A stretch of 64,000 nt of DNA from UBA7803 sp041395905 (GTDB lineage: Bacteria; Pseudomonadota; Gammaproteobacteria; Pseudomonadales; Azotimanducaceae). The DNA is taken from NCBI GenBank assembly GCA_041395905.1, contig JAWKZP010000011.1, positions 107,784-171,783 of the forward strand. The letters are read 5' to 3'. Every line of letters starts with the position of its first letter. Positions within the stretch are counted from its first letter, which is position 1. The position numbers and the translations under genes are program-made. Below, piece by piece: positions 33,773 to 45,700 of the stretch. Below the pieces are notes generated by a model that saw only the letters and a list, made by a program, of their open reading frames with translations, had not been told where the DNA came from and made no database searches.

Positions 33773-36700
33773 CTAGCGCGTTCTGATTCTTGCGCTAGGC
33801 ATCGCCGAAGCCTCGTTGGACGGTGTGGTCGACTCCACGCTACTCACCACCGCGGTCACCACATAGTAGTAGGTGATCTCGTTCGCCAGCCCCTCGTCCA
33901 GATAGGTCGAGTAGGTGGACGTAGTGTTGGCAATCAGCGTGTACGGCCCGCCCGCCGTCGTCGACCGGTAGACGTTGTACGAGTCTGCGCCCGTGTACGT
34001 CCAGACCAGCTGCACCTTGGTGCTCTTCGGCCGCGCGACGAGGTCCGTTGGCGCAGGCGGCGGTTCTACCGCAATGGGCTCCACCGTCACCGCCAGCGTC
34101 GCGACATCGGTAGAACCATCCTCGTCCGTCACCCGTACGGCGACCGTGTAGCCACCTTCTGCGGTGAACGTGTGCGACGAGGTCACCCCTTCATCGCCAG
34201 ACGGATCGAACGTACCGTCATAGGCCCAGTCCCATTCGTAGCGCACGATGGCATCGGGGAACGAGGTGGAGCCGGACGCATCGTAGCTGCCGGTGTCGCC
34301 TTCCGTCAGAGTCTGATCACCCGTCAGCGCCGCGGTCGGTCCGAGGTCGTTCACGGTCACGCTGACCGTGTCGGAACCCGAATCCGTACCGTCGCTCACC
34401 GTCACGGTGACCGTGTACAGCCCGTCGTCCAGATACTGGTGCGACAGCGCGAACGTCTTGTCGGCATTCAGCGCCAGCACCTGCACACCCGAGCCGTCAC
34501 CGTAGTCGACCGTGGCCGTCCAGGTGTCGTCATCGGGATCCGTGAAGCTACCGCCGCCGATGAAGGTGTCACCTTCGTCGATCGTGGCACCAGCACCCGC
34601 ATCCACCGCCGGCGCCGTGTTCGGGATCTCGGACACGCTCACCACCAGGGTGTCGCTGCCCGAGTCGCCCTCGTCGTCGGTGACCGTCACCGTCACGGTG
34701 TAGTCGCCGGCCGCCGCGTAGCTGTGGCTGCCGCTCACCGAGCCGCTGCCGGCTCCCTGGGCCACCGTGCCGGCCTCAGGCGCCGAACCGTCGCCCCAGT
34801 CGATGGTCGCCGTGTGGGTGTCTTCGACACCGGCGTCGGTGAACGTGGCAGGTGCCAGCGAAACCGTGTCGCCCACCGTCACGCCGGACTGATCCGGTCC
34901 CGCATCCACCACCGGCCGCGCGTTGCTCACCATCACCGCGAGGGTCGCGATGTCGGTGGAGCCGTCGTCGTCCGTCACCCGTACGGCGACCGTGTAGGTC
35001 CCGTCCTCGGGGAACGTATGGCTCGCCGTCGGCCCGGTGTCGCCGGATGGCGTGAAGGTGCCGTCGTAAGCGTAATCCCACTCGTAGCCGGCGATCGTAT
35101 CCGGAGCAGATACCGACCCGGTGGCATCGTAGCTGCCGGTATCGCCTTCGGTGAGGGTCTGATCACCGGTCAGTGCCGCCGTCGGGCCCAGGTCGTTGAC
35201 CTGAACGGTCACGGTATCGGAACCCACGCCGCTGCGGCTGTCCGTCACTGTCACCGTCACGGTGTAGCTGCCGTTGTCCAGATACTGGTGCGACAGGGCG
35301 AACGTCTTGTCGGCATTCAGCGCCAGCGATTGCACGCCAGAGCCGTCACCGTAGTCGACCGTGGCCGTCCAGGTGTCGTCATCGGGATCCGTGAAGCTGC
35401 CGCCGCCGATGAAGGTCTGGCCCTCGTCGATCGTGGCCCCCGTGCCTGCATCCACCACCGGCGGATTGTTGGCGGACGCGACGACGCTCACCTGCAGCGT
35501 GTCGCTGCCGGCGCCCAGATCATCGTCCGTCACGGTTACCGTCACCGTGTAGGTACCCGGCGTCGCGAAGACATGGCTGCCGCCGACGGTGCCACTGCCC
35601 CCTGCCTCGCTCACGGTCCCCGCTACCGCCGCAGAACCGTCACCCCAGTCGATGGTGGCCGTGTGCGTGTCTTCGATACCGGCGTCCGTGAACGACGCCG
35701 GATCCAGCGTTACCGTCGACCCAGCGACAACGTCGGTCTGGTCGGCGCCAGCGTTCACTACTGGATTCGCATTCGCGACGGAAACCACGAGGGTCGCGAT
35801 GTCGGTGCTGCCATCGTCGTCCGTCACCCGGACCGCAACCGTAAAGCTGCCATTCTCGGGGAACCTGTGCGTCGTGGTTGCGCCCGTGTCACCGGAAGGC
35901 GTGAACGAGCCGTCGTAGGCGTAGTCCCACTCGAAGCCGGCGATGGCGTCCGGTGCGGACGTCGAAGCGCTGGCATCGTAGCTGCCGGCATCGCCTTCGG
36001 TCAGCGCCTGATCACCGCTGAGCGCCGCCGTAGGCGCAAGATCCGTGACGTTCACGGTGAGCGTATCCGAGCCCACGCCGCCGTCGTCGTCGGTCACGGT
36101 CAGCGTGACCGTGTAGCTGCCGTTGTCCGGGTAGTTGTGGCTTGGCGTGAGCGTGTCCGTCACGAGCGCGCTGCCGTCGCCGAAATCCCAGGCGTAGGTA
36201 TGCGTGTCCGCCGTACCCGGATCCGTGAACGAGCCCGTGAAGTTCACGGTGCTGCCTTCGGGTACCGAGGTATCGGGCCCCGCATTCACGCTCGGAGCAA
36301 CGTTCAGGACCGTCACGGTCGTGGCGCTCGTCGCATCGAGCAGCGTGTCGGTCACCCGCAGCTCGACCGGATAGTCACCATCGTCGACCCCCGGGAAGCT
36401 CGGGTTCGGACCCAGCGCGTCGTCATACAGGCCGTCGCTGTCGAAGTTCCACTCGAACGTCAGCGGATCGCCATTAGGATCGCTGGATCCCGCCGAGCTC
36501 AGCACCACCGAGCTGCCTTCGTCCACGGTGTAGGGACCGTTGGCGTTCGCGATCGGCGCCTGGTTGGCCACCGCCGTCACGCTGCTGAAGGCCACGTCGG
36601 TAAGGCGCTCTTCCGGATCCTGCACACCGTTGCCGTTGACGTCGTTCAGCACCGCATTGTCGTACACGCGTACGCTGATGTTGTGCAGACCTTCGGTGAA

Positions 36701-39700
36701 GACACCTTCCGGGTTCACGCCCGTCGGTCCGGTGTAGTCGAACGGGAAGCCGTCCAGATCCCACTCGTAAAGCGAGATGAAATCCGTCGGGTCGATGTCG
36801 AACGATCCCGAACCGTCGAGCACGCAGGGCAGGCCCGCCGTACAGGTGTACGGCCCACCGGCGTCGGCCACCGGCGGGTGCGGCGGAACCGCCACGATGA
36901 TCTGCACCGTGTCGGTGTCGGTCAGCGCCGGAATGTTGTTGTCCGTCACCCGCAGGCGTGCGGTGATCGTCTGCGGCAGCGTTGCCTCAGGATAGTCTGC
37001 ACGCGTGTACGTGTAGGTTGCCGTCGGCTCGCTGCTCGAATAATCGAACACGCCGTCGCCGTCGAAGTCCCATTCGTACTTCACCAGGGAGCGGAACGGA
37101 TCGAGGTGGTAGGAACCCGACCCGTCGAAGGTGAGCGGAATATCCACGCCCCAGACTCTGTCGCGGCCCGCATCCGCCACCGGCGGCTGCACGAACAGCG
37201 TCCGGCTGAGGATGATCACACCCCAGGCACTGCGCAGCTGGCCCATGATATTGGAACTTCCCGGGAAGCTGCCGTCCGCGGTGGTGTTCTGGTCGTCGAT
37301 CAGGGTGCGGGCCAGGCCCAGCTCCTCATCGCGGAACCAGTCGAAGCCGTTGTAGGAGAAGAACTCCACCGGTGCCGGCTTGGCCAGGCGCATGGCCTTG
37401 GTCAGCGCGTAGTACGGATAGTACGGCCGGTTGCCGGGAGACGTGATGTAGTTGGTCGTCCAGGTCTGCGCGATCCAGGCCTCCGAATCTATCCAGCGCT
37501 GATCGTCCGTCGTGCGATCGTCGAACGCCATCTGCACCAGACCGGACGGCGTACCGGCAGGGGTTGCCGCGCCGCCCGTGTAGCCCCAGCCCGGATTGCC
37601 GTAGTTGTCGAGCCACAGCAGGTTCATGTCCTTCACCCACTGCGGCACCGGAATGGCGAAGATGTCCTCGGCTGCGAGCGTGCCGATGGCACCCCACTGC
37701 GCCGCCGAGTTGTCGGAGTCGGAATTCCAGCCGTAGCGCCAGCCGCCCTGGTAGTAGCCCGAATCCACCTGGCCCCACGCGAACTGATCAACCATGTCGG
37801 TGAGGATGTCGAAGTAGCTGCGGCGCAGAATGCCGGTAGCACCGGTGACGGTGCGCGCCAGGGGGTTGCCGCTGCTGGCGATGGCATCCATCACCTGACC
37901 GCCCTGGTAGATCGGCTGGCCACCGGAGCCGTTCAACCCGGTCTGAATGCCGATGCCGTTGCCGTTGGTGTCTGGCTCGCCGTTGGTCTGGGTAGCGATG
38001 TCCACCGTGCCGAGATCCCGGAACAGTTGACGCAGGCCCCGCGCAACCGTTTCCGCATAGGGATCTTCCTGGTGCGACACGCTCTCGAGATGGCCATTGA
38101 CCTGGAACGCCTGGATCGACGATGCCGTGGCGCTGGCCCGGGCATTGCTGGTCCAGTACCCGATGTCGAATCCTTCTGCCGTCGTACGCGTCTGCTGCTG
38201 ATGCAGATACCACAGACCCTCGTCGATGGCGACGTTGATCTCCGTGGTCAGATTGAGCGGTCGCACGATCACGGGATAGGTGGCCGAGCCAACGTTCCCG
38301 GCGCTGTCTGTCACCGTCAACGTGGCCGTGAACGGCGTGCCGACCGGGGCAGTCGGATAGGTGTGCAGCACCGACAGATCGTACTTGTTGCTGACGGCCA
38401 CAGGCCCGGTGGACGTGCCGTCGCCGAAGTCCCACTGATAGGTGGCCGGGTCCGCGTCGCGGACGATGCCCTTGAGCCGGATCGCCTTGCCGTTGTAGAC
38501 CTCGTGCGGTACCAGCGGGTCGAATGCGACCCAGGGAACCGTGATCACGTCAGGGGCCGCGTTCACCGCGACCGACGCCGACGTCTGCACCGTCGACGTC
38601 TGGCCGGCACCGTCCTCCACCGTGAGCACGACGACGTAGTCGCCGGCACCCTCAACCGCGAAGTTGTCGAGCTCAGCCGTGCCCGAATACACGGTTGCAA
38701 ACAAGTTGAGCGGCGAACTCGTCGGATTGGTCGTTGTGAAACCGGCCAGCTGCGTCCAGTCACTGGTACCCGTTTGACGCAGGTAATATCGCGCACCGGC
38801 AGGCCGCGGGTCGATGCGGAAGTCGTAGCTCGTACCCACCGTGTACGTGAAGTTGTTCACCGTGCCGCGGTTGGATCCGTTCTCGTAGACCTGCAGCGTG
38901 CCGTTGTTGAAGTAGATGGCATGAGGCATGGTCGTGTAGTTGGCGGACGCCGTAGCGATCTTCACGCCCACCATCATCTGCGCGGTGCCCGGCGCCTGCC
39001 GCACCGAGCCTCGGAACGACTGCTTGTAGCTCCTGTCGAACGTTTGCACGCTGCCGATGTAGCGCGTGGACCAGTTGATGGCGCCCGTGAGCGTCACAAC
39101 GCCACCGCCCTGCGTCGCATTGCTGCTCGTCCATAGGGTGCTGTCGAGCGCCGGGCCTTCGAAGTCGTCGCTGAGCAGTGCGCCAGCCGGCCCCGTCGCC
39201 TGGTCGTAGGTCCAGTAAGGCGTCGCTCCAACCGCATCCAGGTCGTTGGCCGGATTTCCGTCGCCGTCCCGGTCGTAGGTCGCATCGAAATCCCAGCGGT
39301 ACTCCACGATGCCGAAGTCGTCCGTCGATTGGGTGCCATCGAAATAGACCGGCGGCCCGTTGATGCCACCCAGCGTAGCCGGCCGAACCGCAGCGACAGG
39401 TGGATCGCCCACGATCACATCCACCGTCGTGGTGTCGCTTGCTGTCTTGAGCGTGTTGTCCGTAACCTCGAGTTCGATGGGATAGGTGCCGACGGCTTTG
39501 TAGAAATGCCTCGGCGTCGCGCCTTTGCCGGTGAACTCCAACCGGGCAGTCGCGGCTCCGGGAGCATCCGGACCCGCGGTGAACTCGCCGAACCGCCAGT
39601 GATACTGCTCGACGGCATTGTCGTCCGTGGAACCAGCGCCGTTGAAATTGACGTAGCTGCCAACCTCGGCGGTGTACGGACCCGCAGCCTCGGCAACCGG

Positions 39701-42700
39701 TGCATCGCCATCGACGATTTCGATGGTGGTGGAGTCGTAAGACTCCTGCAGCGCATTGTCGCGGACACGCAGGGTCACGGGCACGGTTGTCGGTGCTCGG
39801 TATTCCCGAGTCACGATCGCACCGTACGCGTAATCGCTCGCGGTGGTGTTGTCGAACGACCAGGTATTGGTATTGACTGCAGCACCCGGCCGCAGCGGGC
39901 TCGCAGATCTACCGTAGGAAGTGAAGTTCGTCAGCGGCGTCCAGGTGGATGCGCCTACCTCGCGAATGTAGTACTCGGCGCCGGCCGCGAGCAGCACGAT
40001 GCGAACCTCATACAGGGTACCGAAGGTATAGCTGCCCACCAGACCGCGTTGCGAGCCGTCTTCGTACACGTACAGCGAGCCATTGTAGAAGTACAAGGCG
40101 TGGCTCATGTTGGTGTAGCTGAAGTTGGTCGGCGCAGGGTTGAACAGGCCAACCATCATGTAGCCGCTGGTCCCCAGCACCTGCATGCGCATTTCTGCAC
40201 CGGGTTGACGAACGATACCGCCGCCGGTGGCATAGAAACCGGTCGTTCCCCAGCCGGCGCCCGTGATGGACAGCCGACCGCCCGCTTCCGTAGTGTTGGC
40301 TCCCGTGACCCAGAGGTCGGTGTCGATCACACCGTCTTCGAAGTCATCCACGTAGTTCGGCGGGAACTCCCAGCGATAGTCGTAGATGCCGGTGTCATCG
40401 GTGGAGCCGGTGCCGTCCAGCGTCGCGGTCCACACGCCATAGCTCGCGGACTCCTCGCCGAAGGTGTAAGGACCGCCGGCGTCAGCAACCGGGCCGTCGC
40501 CCAGCGTCACGTCGATGCTGAACGTCGTAGAAACCGACTGTCCTGCATGATCGGTCGTAGTCAGTGTGACCACGTACGTACCGGTGGCCGTGTAGCCATG
40601 GGTGATCTGCTCACCGGTCCCCGTGGCGCCATCACCGAAGTCCCATTCGTAGCGGGCGATACCGAAATCGTCGCTGGACCCGGACGCGTCGAAGTCCACG
40701 CTCCAGGTTCCACCGGTCGCGAAACCCTCGTCGGCAATCGCGGGTGCATCGATGACCGGTACAGGCGGATCGTTTGCCTGCACGTCCACCGTGGTCGTCG
40801 TGGTGTCGGTCTGGCCCGCGCTGTCTGTGACCGTGAGCTGTACCGTATAGAGGCCGGTCGCCGCGTATCGATGACGCATGCTCACGCCACCCAGGTAGGT
40901 ACCGAGGTCGTTGAACGTGTTGGCTCTGCCGAGCGTCTGAATGACCACCGGTTGAGAGGTGACGACGTGATGCACGCCGGACCCCGTCGCGAAGTCGCTG
41001 GGTGCCAGCGCCAGATACTCGTCCCGCTGCAAGGTTGCTGTCGGCGTACCGTCGATAGTGATCTCGGTGCCGTTGGTCGGCGCAAAAATCACGATGCCAT
41101 CCATCAGGTTGTGCAGCACGAAGTCGGTGCCGCCGCTGCCGCCGGCAAACGAGATGTCGTCGCCCAGCCAATCGATGCTGGTGCCACCTTCCATATCGCC
41201 GGCCCAGACTTCGACGTCCCCGGTGCTCACCAGGCGCAGGCGGCGCGCGCCTACGCCGGTCTGATACCAGACCGAGCCCGCCGCCACCGTGCCGGTGTAG
41301 AGCGACGTTCCCGAATCCAGGTCGAACACTTCGACGTCGGCCGCCTCGTGGGCGAACGCGGCGATCGCGCCGCTGCCCGCCTGGGTCGCGAAATAGAACA
41401 GCCGGCCGGTACCGTCGCCGTTGTCTGCCGGCACGGTCGTGTAGCCGTTTGGCCCCGTCGTCTGCATGGACACGCGGCCGCTGGAAACCGCCCGGTAGAT
41501 CGTGTCGCCCACACTGAGCACCTGGTACTCGCCTGCTCGAAGCGTCATGGAGGCCGCGAGCGTGCCGTTGGTGCCGTAGAAATCGACCACCGTGTCGTCG
41601 TGCGCGTACACGTAGAAACCGGAATTGTTGTCCTTGGCGAAGATGAACTCGTGGCCCACCGGCGACCCGTCCAGCGACGGCATGAAGGTGCTGTGGTTGC
41701 CGAGGTTGGTGAAGTAGGCCACCACCGGCTTCGATGCACGCACCTTGTAGTAGATGCCGTCACCTGGAGACGTGGTGTTCCAATACCCGAAGCGGTTCAA
41801 TGTGGTGCTCGCAACTACGGCCCTGGTCTGAAGGTTGACGATCTCGACCAGGGTGCCGTCCTCAGTTGCTATGACCCGCTGCAGGTTTGCGCTCGGCGTG
41901 TCGTAGCCATAGAGATCGGTGCCGACGGCGAAGAACTGCGTGCGGGTGCCGTCCGCGACGCCGCTGGTGTAGGCGGTACCGTCACCAAAGTCCACGGTGT
42001 AACGCGATATGCCGACGTCGTCCGTCGACGCAGACGCATCCAGCGCGAATTCCCATTGCGTGTTGTAGGCATCCGCTTCATCGAGCACGTAGGGCCCACC
42101 CGCATCCGCCGCCGGAGGATCGTTGGCCGTTACCGAAGTCGGTATCACCACCGTGTCCGTCTGACCACCATGATCGGCCACGGTCAGCGTCACGTCGTAA
42201 TCGCCGGCGGTCGTGAATCGGTGGTAGACGAAGTCGAGAGGCACACCATCCTGTTTCCAGGCGGTATCCAGCGGGGTCACCTTGACGTTGTCGTAGCGCA
42301 GATTGAGGTTGTAGGCCAGCAGACCGACCCCCCCTTCCGGGTGCGCCGCGCTGGTCGCCTCGACCTGAAGGGTCTCCGTGCCGCCTTCCGGCGTCACGTA
42401 GAGCTGCATCGTGTCACCCACGACCCGCAGGCGCAGGTGGTACCAGATACCCGGATCCCAGCCCGTGCCGCCGTCGGCGAGGATCGTGGCTGGCGACTGC
42501 CAGTCGTAGAAACGCCAGTAGTCCCAGCCGTCCAGCGAGTACATCAGGAAGGTATTCTGGTTGTTCGACGTGTTCGGGTTGCGGAATACGATGCCCATGT
42601 AGGCATCAGACGCGGTCGACAGCGCCTTGAAGTCGACTTCCAGCTCGAAATCCCGGTAGCTTCGAGTCAGGTCCTGCAGCCAGCGCCACGCGGCGCCAGC

Positions 42701-45700
42701 CGCGGTCTGGTACGCCTCCCCGTTGCTCACGCCCCAGGTACCGGAGTACACGGTCCAGCCGGTCAGGTTGCCGTCATCGAAATCGTCAGCCAGCGGCGCA
42801 AAAGTATGCGTGTCGCCGTCGCCCCAATCGACCAGGTAGCTCGCCAGACCCTGGACATCGGTGGACGCAGCGGCGTCGTACCAGCCCGTCCATTGTCCCA
42901 GCGTCGCTTCGTTCTCATCGAGCGTCGCGGAACCCGTAAGGTTTGCCGTCGGCGCATCGTTCGTCTGGGTCACGACGGTCGCCGTGGTGGCGTTCGTCTG
43001 ACCCACCTGGTCCGTGACCGTCAGAGTGACGGTGTAGCTGCCCGGCGCGTCATAGGTCGGCCGCGCATACGGACCCTCGGCGTCGACACCGATACCGTCG
43101 CTCGCATCGAAGTCCCACTGATACAGCGCGATGGCGCCTTCGGTGTCGGTGGAACCGGTCCCGTCCAGCGTGCCGTGCCAGCGTCCGTTGAGCGCATTGC
43201 GCTCGCCGAGCAGATAGCTGCCGCCGGCGTCTGCCACCGGCGCATTGCCGTTCACGGTCACGCGCAGGGCGAACGTATCTTTCTCGCCATCGTTGTCGGT
43301 GACACCGAGCACGACGTCGTACACGCCTTCGTTCAGGTAGGTGTGCGCGGTCAGCTCACCTGATCCGAAGGTACCGTCGCCGAAATTCCAGTCATAGGAC
43401 ACGATGCTGCCGTCGTCGTAAGACGTGGTTGCGTCGAAGTTGACGGTACCAATTTCATCGACCGTTTCCGCATCCTGGGTCGCGCGGGCAAAGGGCTGTC
43501 CGATGATCCGGCCCGCCGGTGCGGCAACGGAGAGCATGCTGCTCCCGGCCGTGCCCACGAGAACGCTGGCACCGAAAGTACCGTCACCGTTGCCCGGGAA
43601 GTAGCTGAGCTGTCGGCTCGAGTAGTTGGCGGTGACCATGTCCTGATTGCCGTCACCGTTGAAGTCGTACGCGCCGTAGGACGTGTAATTGTTGGTATCG
43701 AGCGAGGCCACGTAGCTTCCAGCCTGGAAGGTGCCGTCACCGTTGCCCAGGTAGAGGTAGGGATCGCCGCCGCTGCCCTCGTTGGCCAGCAGGTCCGGCA
43801 CGCCGTCGTTGTCGAAGTCCGCCAGCACCACGCCGTACGGGTCCGTGCCCGCATCGATGACCGGCGACGCTACAGGTGTCAGATTGCCGGCACCGTCGCC
43901 CAGGTACAGATACACGTATCCCGAGCTGTAGACGGCGCGAACCAGATCCTGGCGGCCGTCGCGGTTCGCATCGCCGGCATCCGCGCCGCGGCTGTTGCCG
44001 CTGATGTTCGGCAGCAGACTGGTCTCGAATCCGGAGACCATGCGTGGCCGGGTGATCTGGACGTTGTCGAACCAGAACTGGTCGCCAGCGACGCCGTTGT
44101 TGTACGTATACCACTGGAACTCGCTGATGCCCGAGGCGCTCGGCGAGACCGCCCGGATCGCGGCAAAGAGATCGATCTCGGCCGTATGCCAGGCATCGTC
44201 GTCGACCAGGGTAACCGCCAGAGGTGACACCGGGTAGGTAAAGGGGTTGGCCGTCGTGGTACCACCCAGCTGTACCCAGCCGACGCCGCTGACGTTGAAC
44301 AGCATTCCCACCGGGGTACCTGCCGGAATCCGGTAGTCGAACCGCAGCCGCGAGCCCGATGCGTAGTTCCAGCTGGTGGGATTGATGTCGATGGACAGCT
44401 GCGAATTAGTGGCGGTCGCGTAGACGCGCATCGACCAGTCGCCCGACGAGGACGTCGTGTCGTCGCGTGCATAGGCGGTGTTTCCCGCGGCGCCACCCCA
44501 GCCCTCGTCGCCGGTTTCGAAGTCGGAGGCGAAGAACGTCTCGTCGGCAATGACCAGCGGACCCGTGCTCTTCAAGAGCCATGAGTTGGTGGAATCTCCG
44601 TTCACCACCACATCCATGCGCCCGTCTTCGTTGAAGTCTTCGGCTGCCATGTCCTCCGCATAGCTACCCGAGCTGGCCCCGCTGTCGCCAACGCTGCCGA
44701 GGTAAACGGGTGCCAGGAAGTCGCCGCCTTCGCGGCGGTACAGGTACAGATGCTGGCTCGGATTCTGGCCGCGACCGACTATCAGGTCGAAATCGTCGTC
44801 GCCATCGAAGTCGGCGATGGCCGAGCCTCGTACCGTGCTGCCCAGATTGTCGAGCTGCTGGAAGCTGTCGAACGTGCCGTCGCCCAGGCTGCGCGCTGTA
44901 TAGATGATGCCGTCATCGCGCGCACCGGCGACCATGACTTCCGGACCCATCGCGATGGTGTAGCTCTGCGAGTCACTCGCCCCGAGGCTGTCGGTGACCT
45001 GAACGCTGACGTCCGTGCGCGACGGGGCTCCAATCGGCGGCGTCCAGCTGACCAGCCCGGTATCCGGATCGACGGCCATACCTGCAGGACCGGAGATCAG
45101 TGCATAGGTCAGCGTGTCCCCGAGGACGACCTGCGGATCGCTCGCAACGATCTGGTAGCGGTACGGCACGCCCTCTGCGGCCGCGACGTTGGCCGCTGAG
45201 ACGATGGTCGGCGCCGTGTTGATGTCGCCCACGACCACCGAGAAGGTGGCGGTATCGGTATAGCCATCCGCATCCGTGACCGTCAGCGTGCCCTGGTGCA
45301 CGCCCGGCGTCGTATATTGGTTGAAGCTGATGAGCGGACCGGAGCCGACGTAACCGTTGTCGAAATTCCAGTAGTAGCTGACGATGCCGACGTCGTCCGT
45401 CGACCCCGTGCCGTCGAACAGAATGTTCTGCCCGGGAGAGATCTGCAGGTAGCTCGCAGACACGCGGGCCTCCGGCGTGCCCGGCTCCACGAGGCGGATG
45501 TCGTCCACCAGCACGGCGGAATTGCGCCGGCCGTCGCCGATGTCCTCGATGCGCAGCTCGAGGCTTACGAGATCCGTACCGTTCGCGATGCCGGACACGT
45601 CCGCAACCATGGTGCGGAACCCGGTCTGCAGCCCGTATCCCGTCCAGGGCGCTTCGAAGAAGGTATCGAACGTATCGGACGACAACACCACCTGCTCGCC

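Noticed and set aside
33623..43363. Very long open frames on the plus strand opposite the PKD giant (over 1800 and 1300 codons) and another opposite the Rhs gene (46360-49359)
   Set aside because: Arg/His/Val/Ala-rich, without domains, signal peptides or ribosome sites; they mirror repetitive GC-rich codons of the real minus-strand genes.
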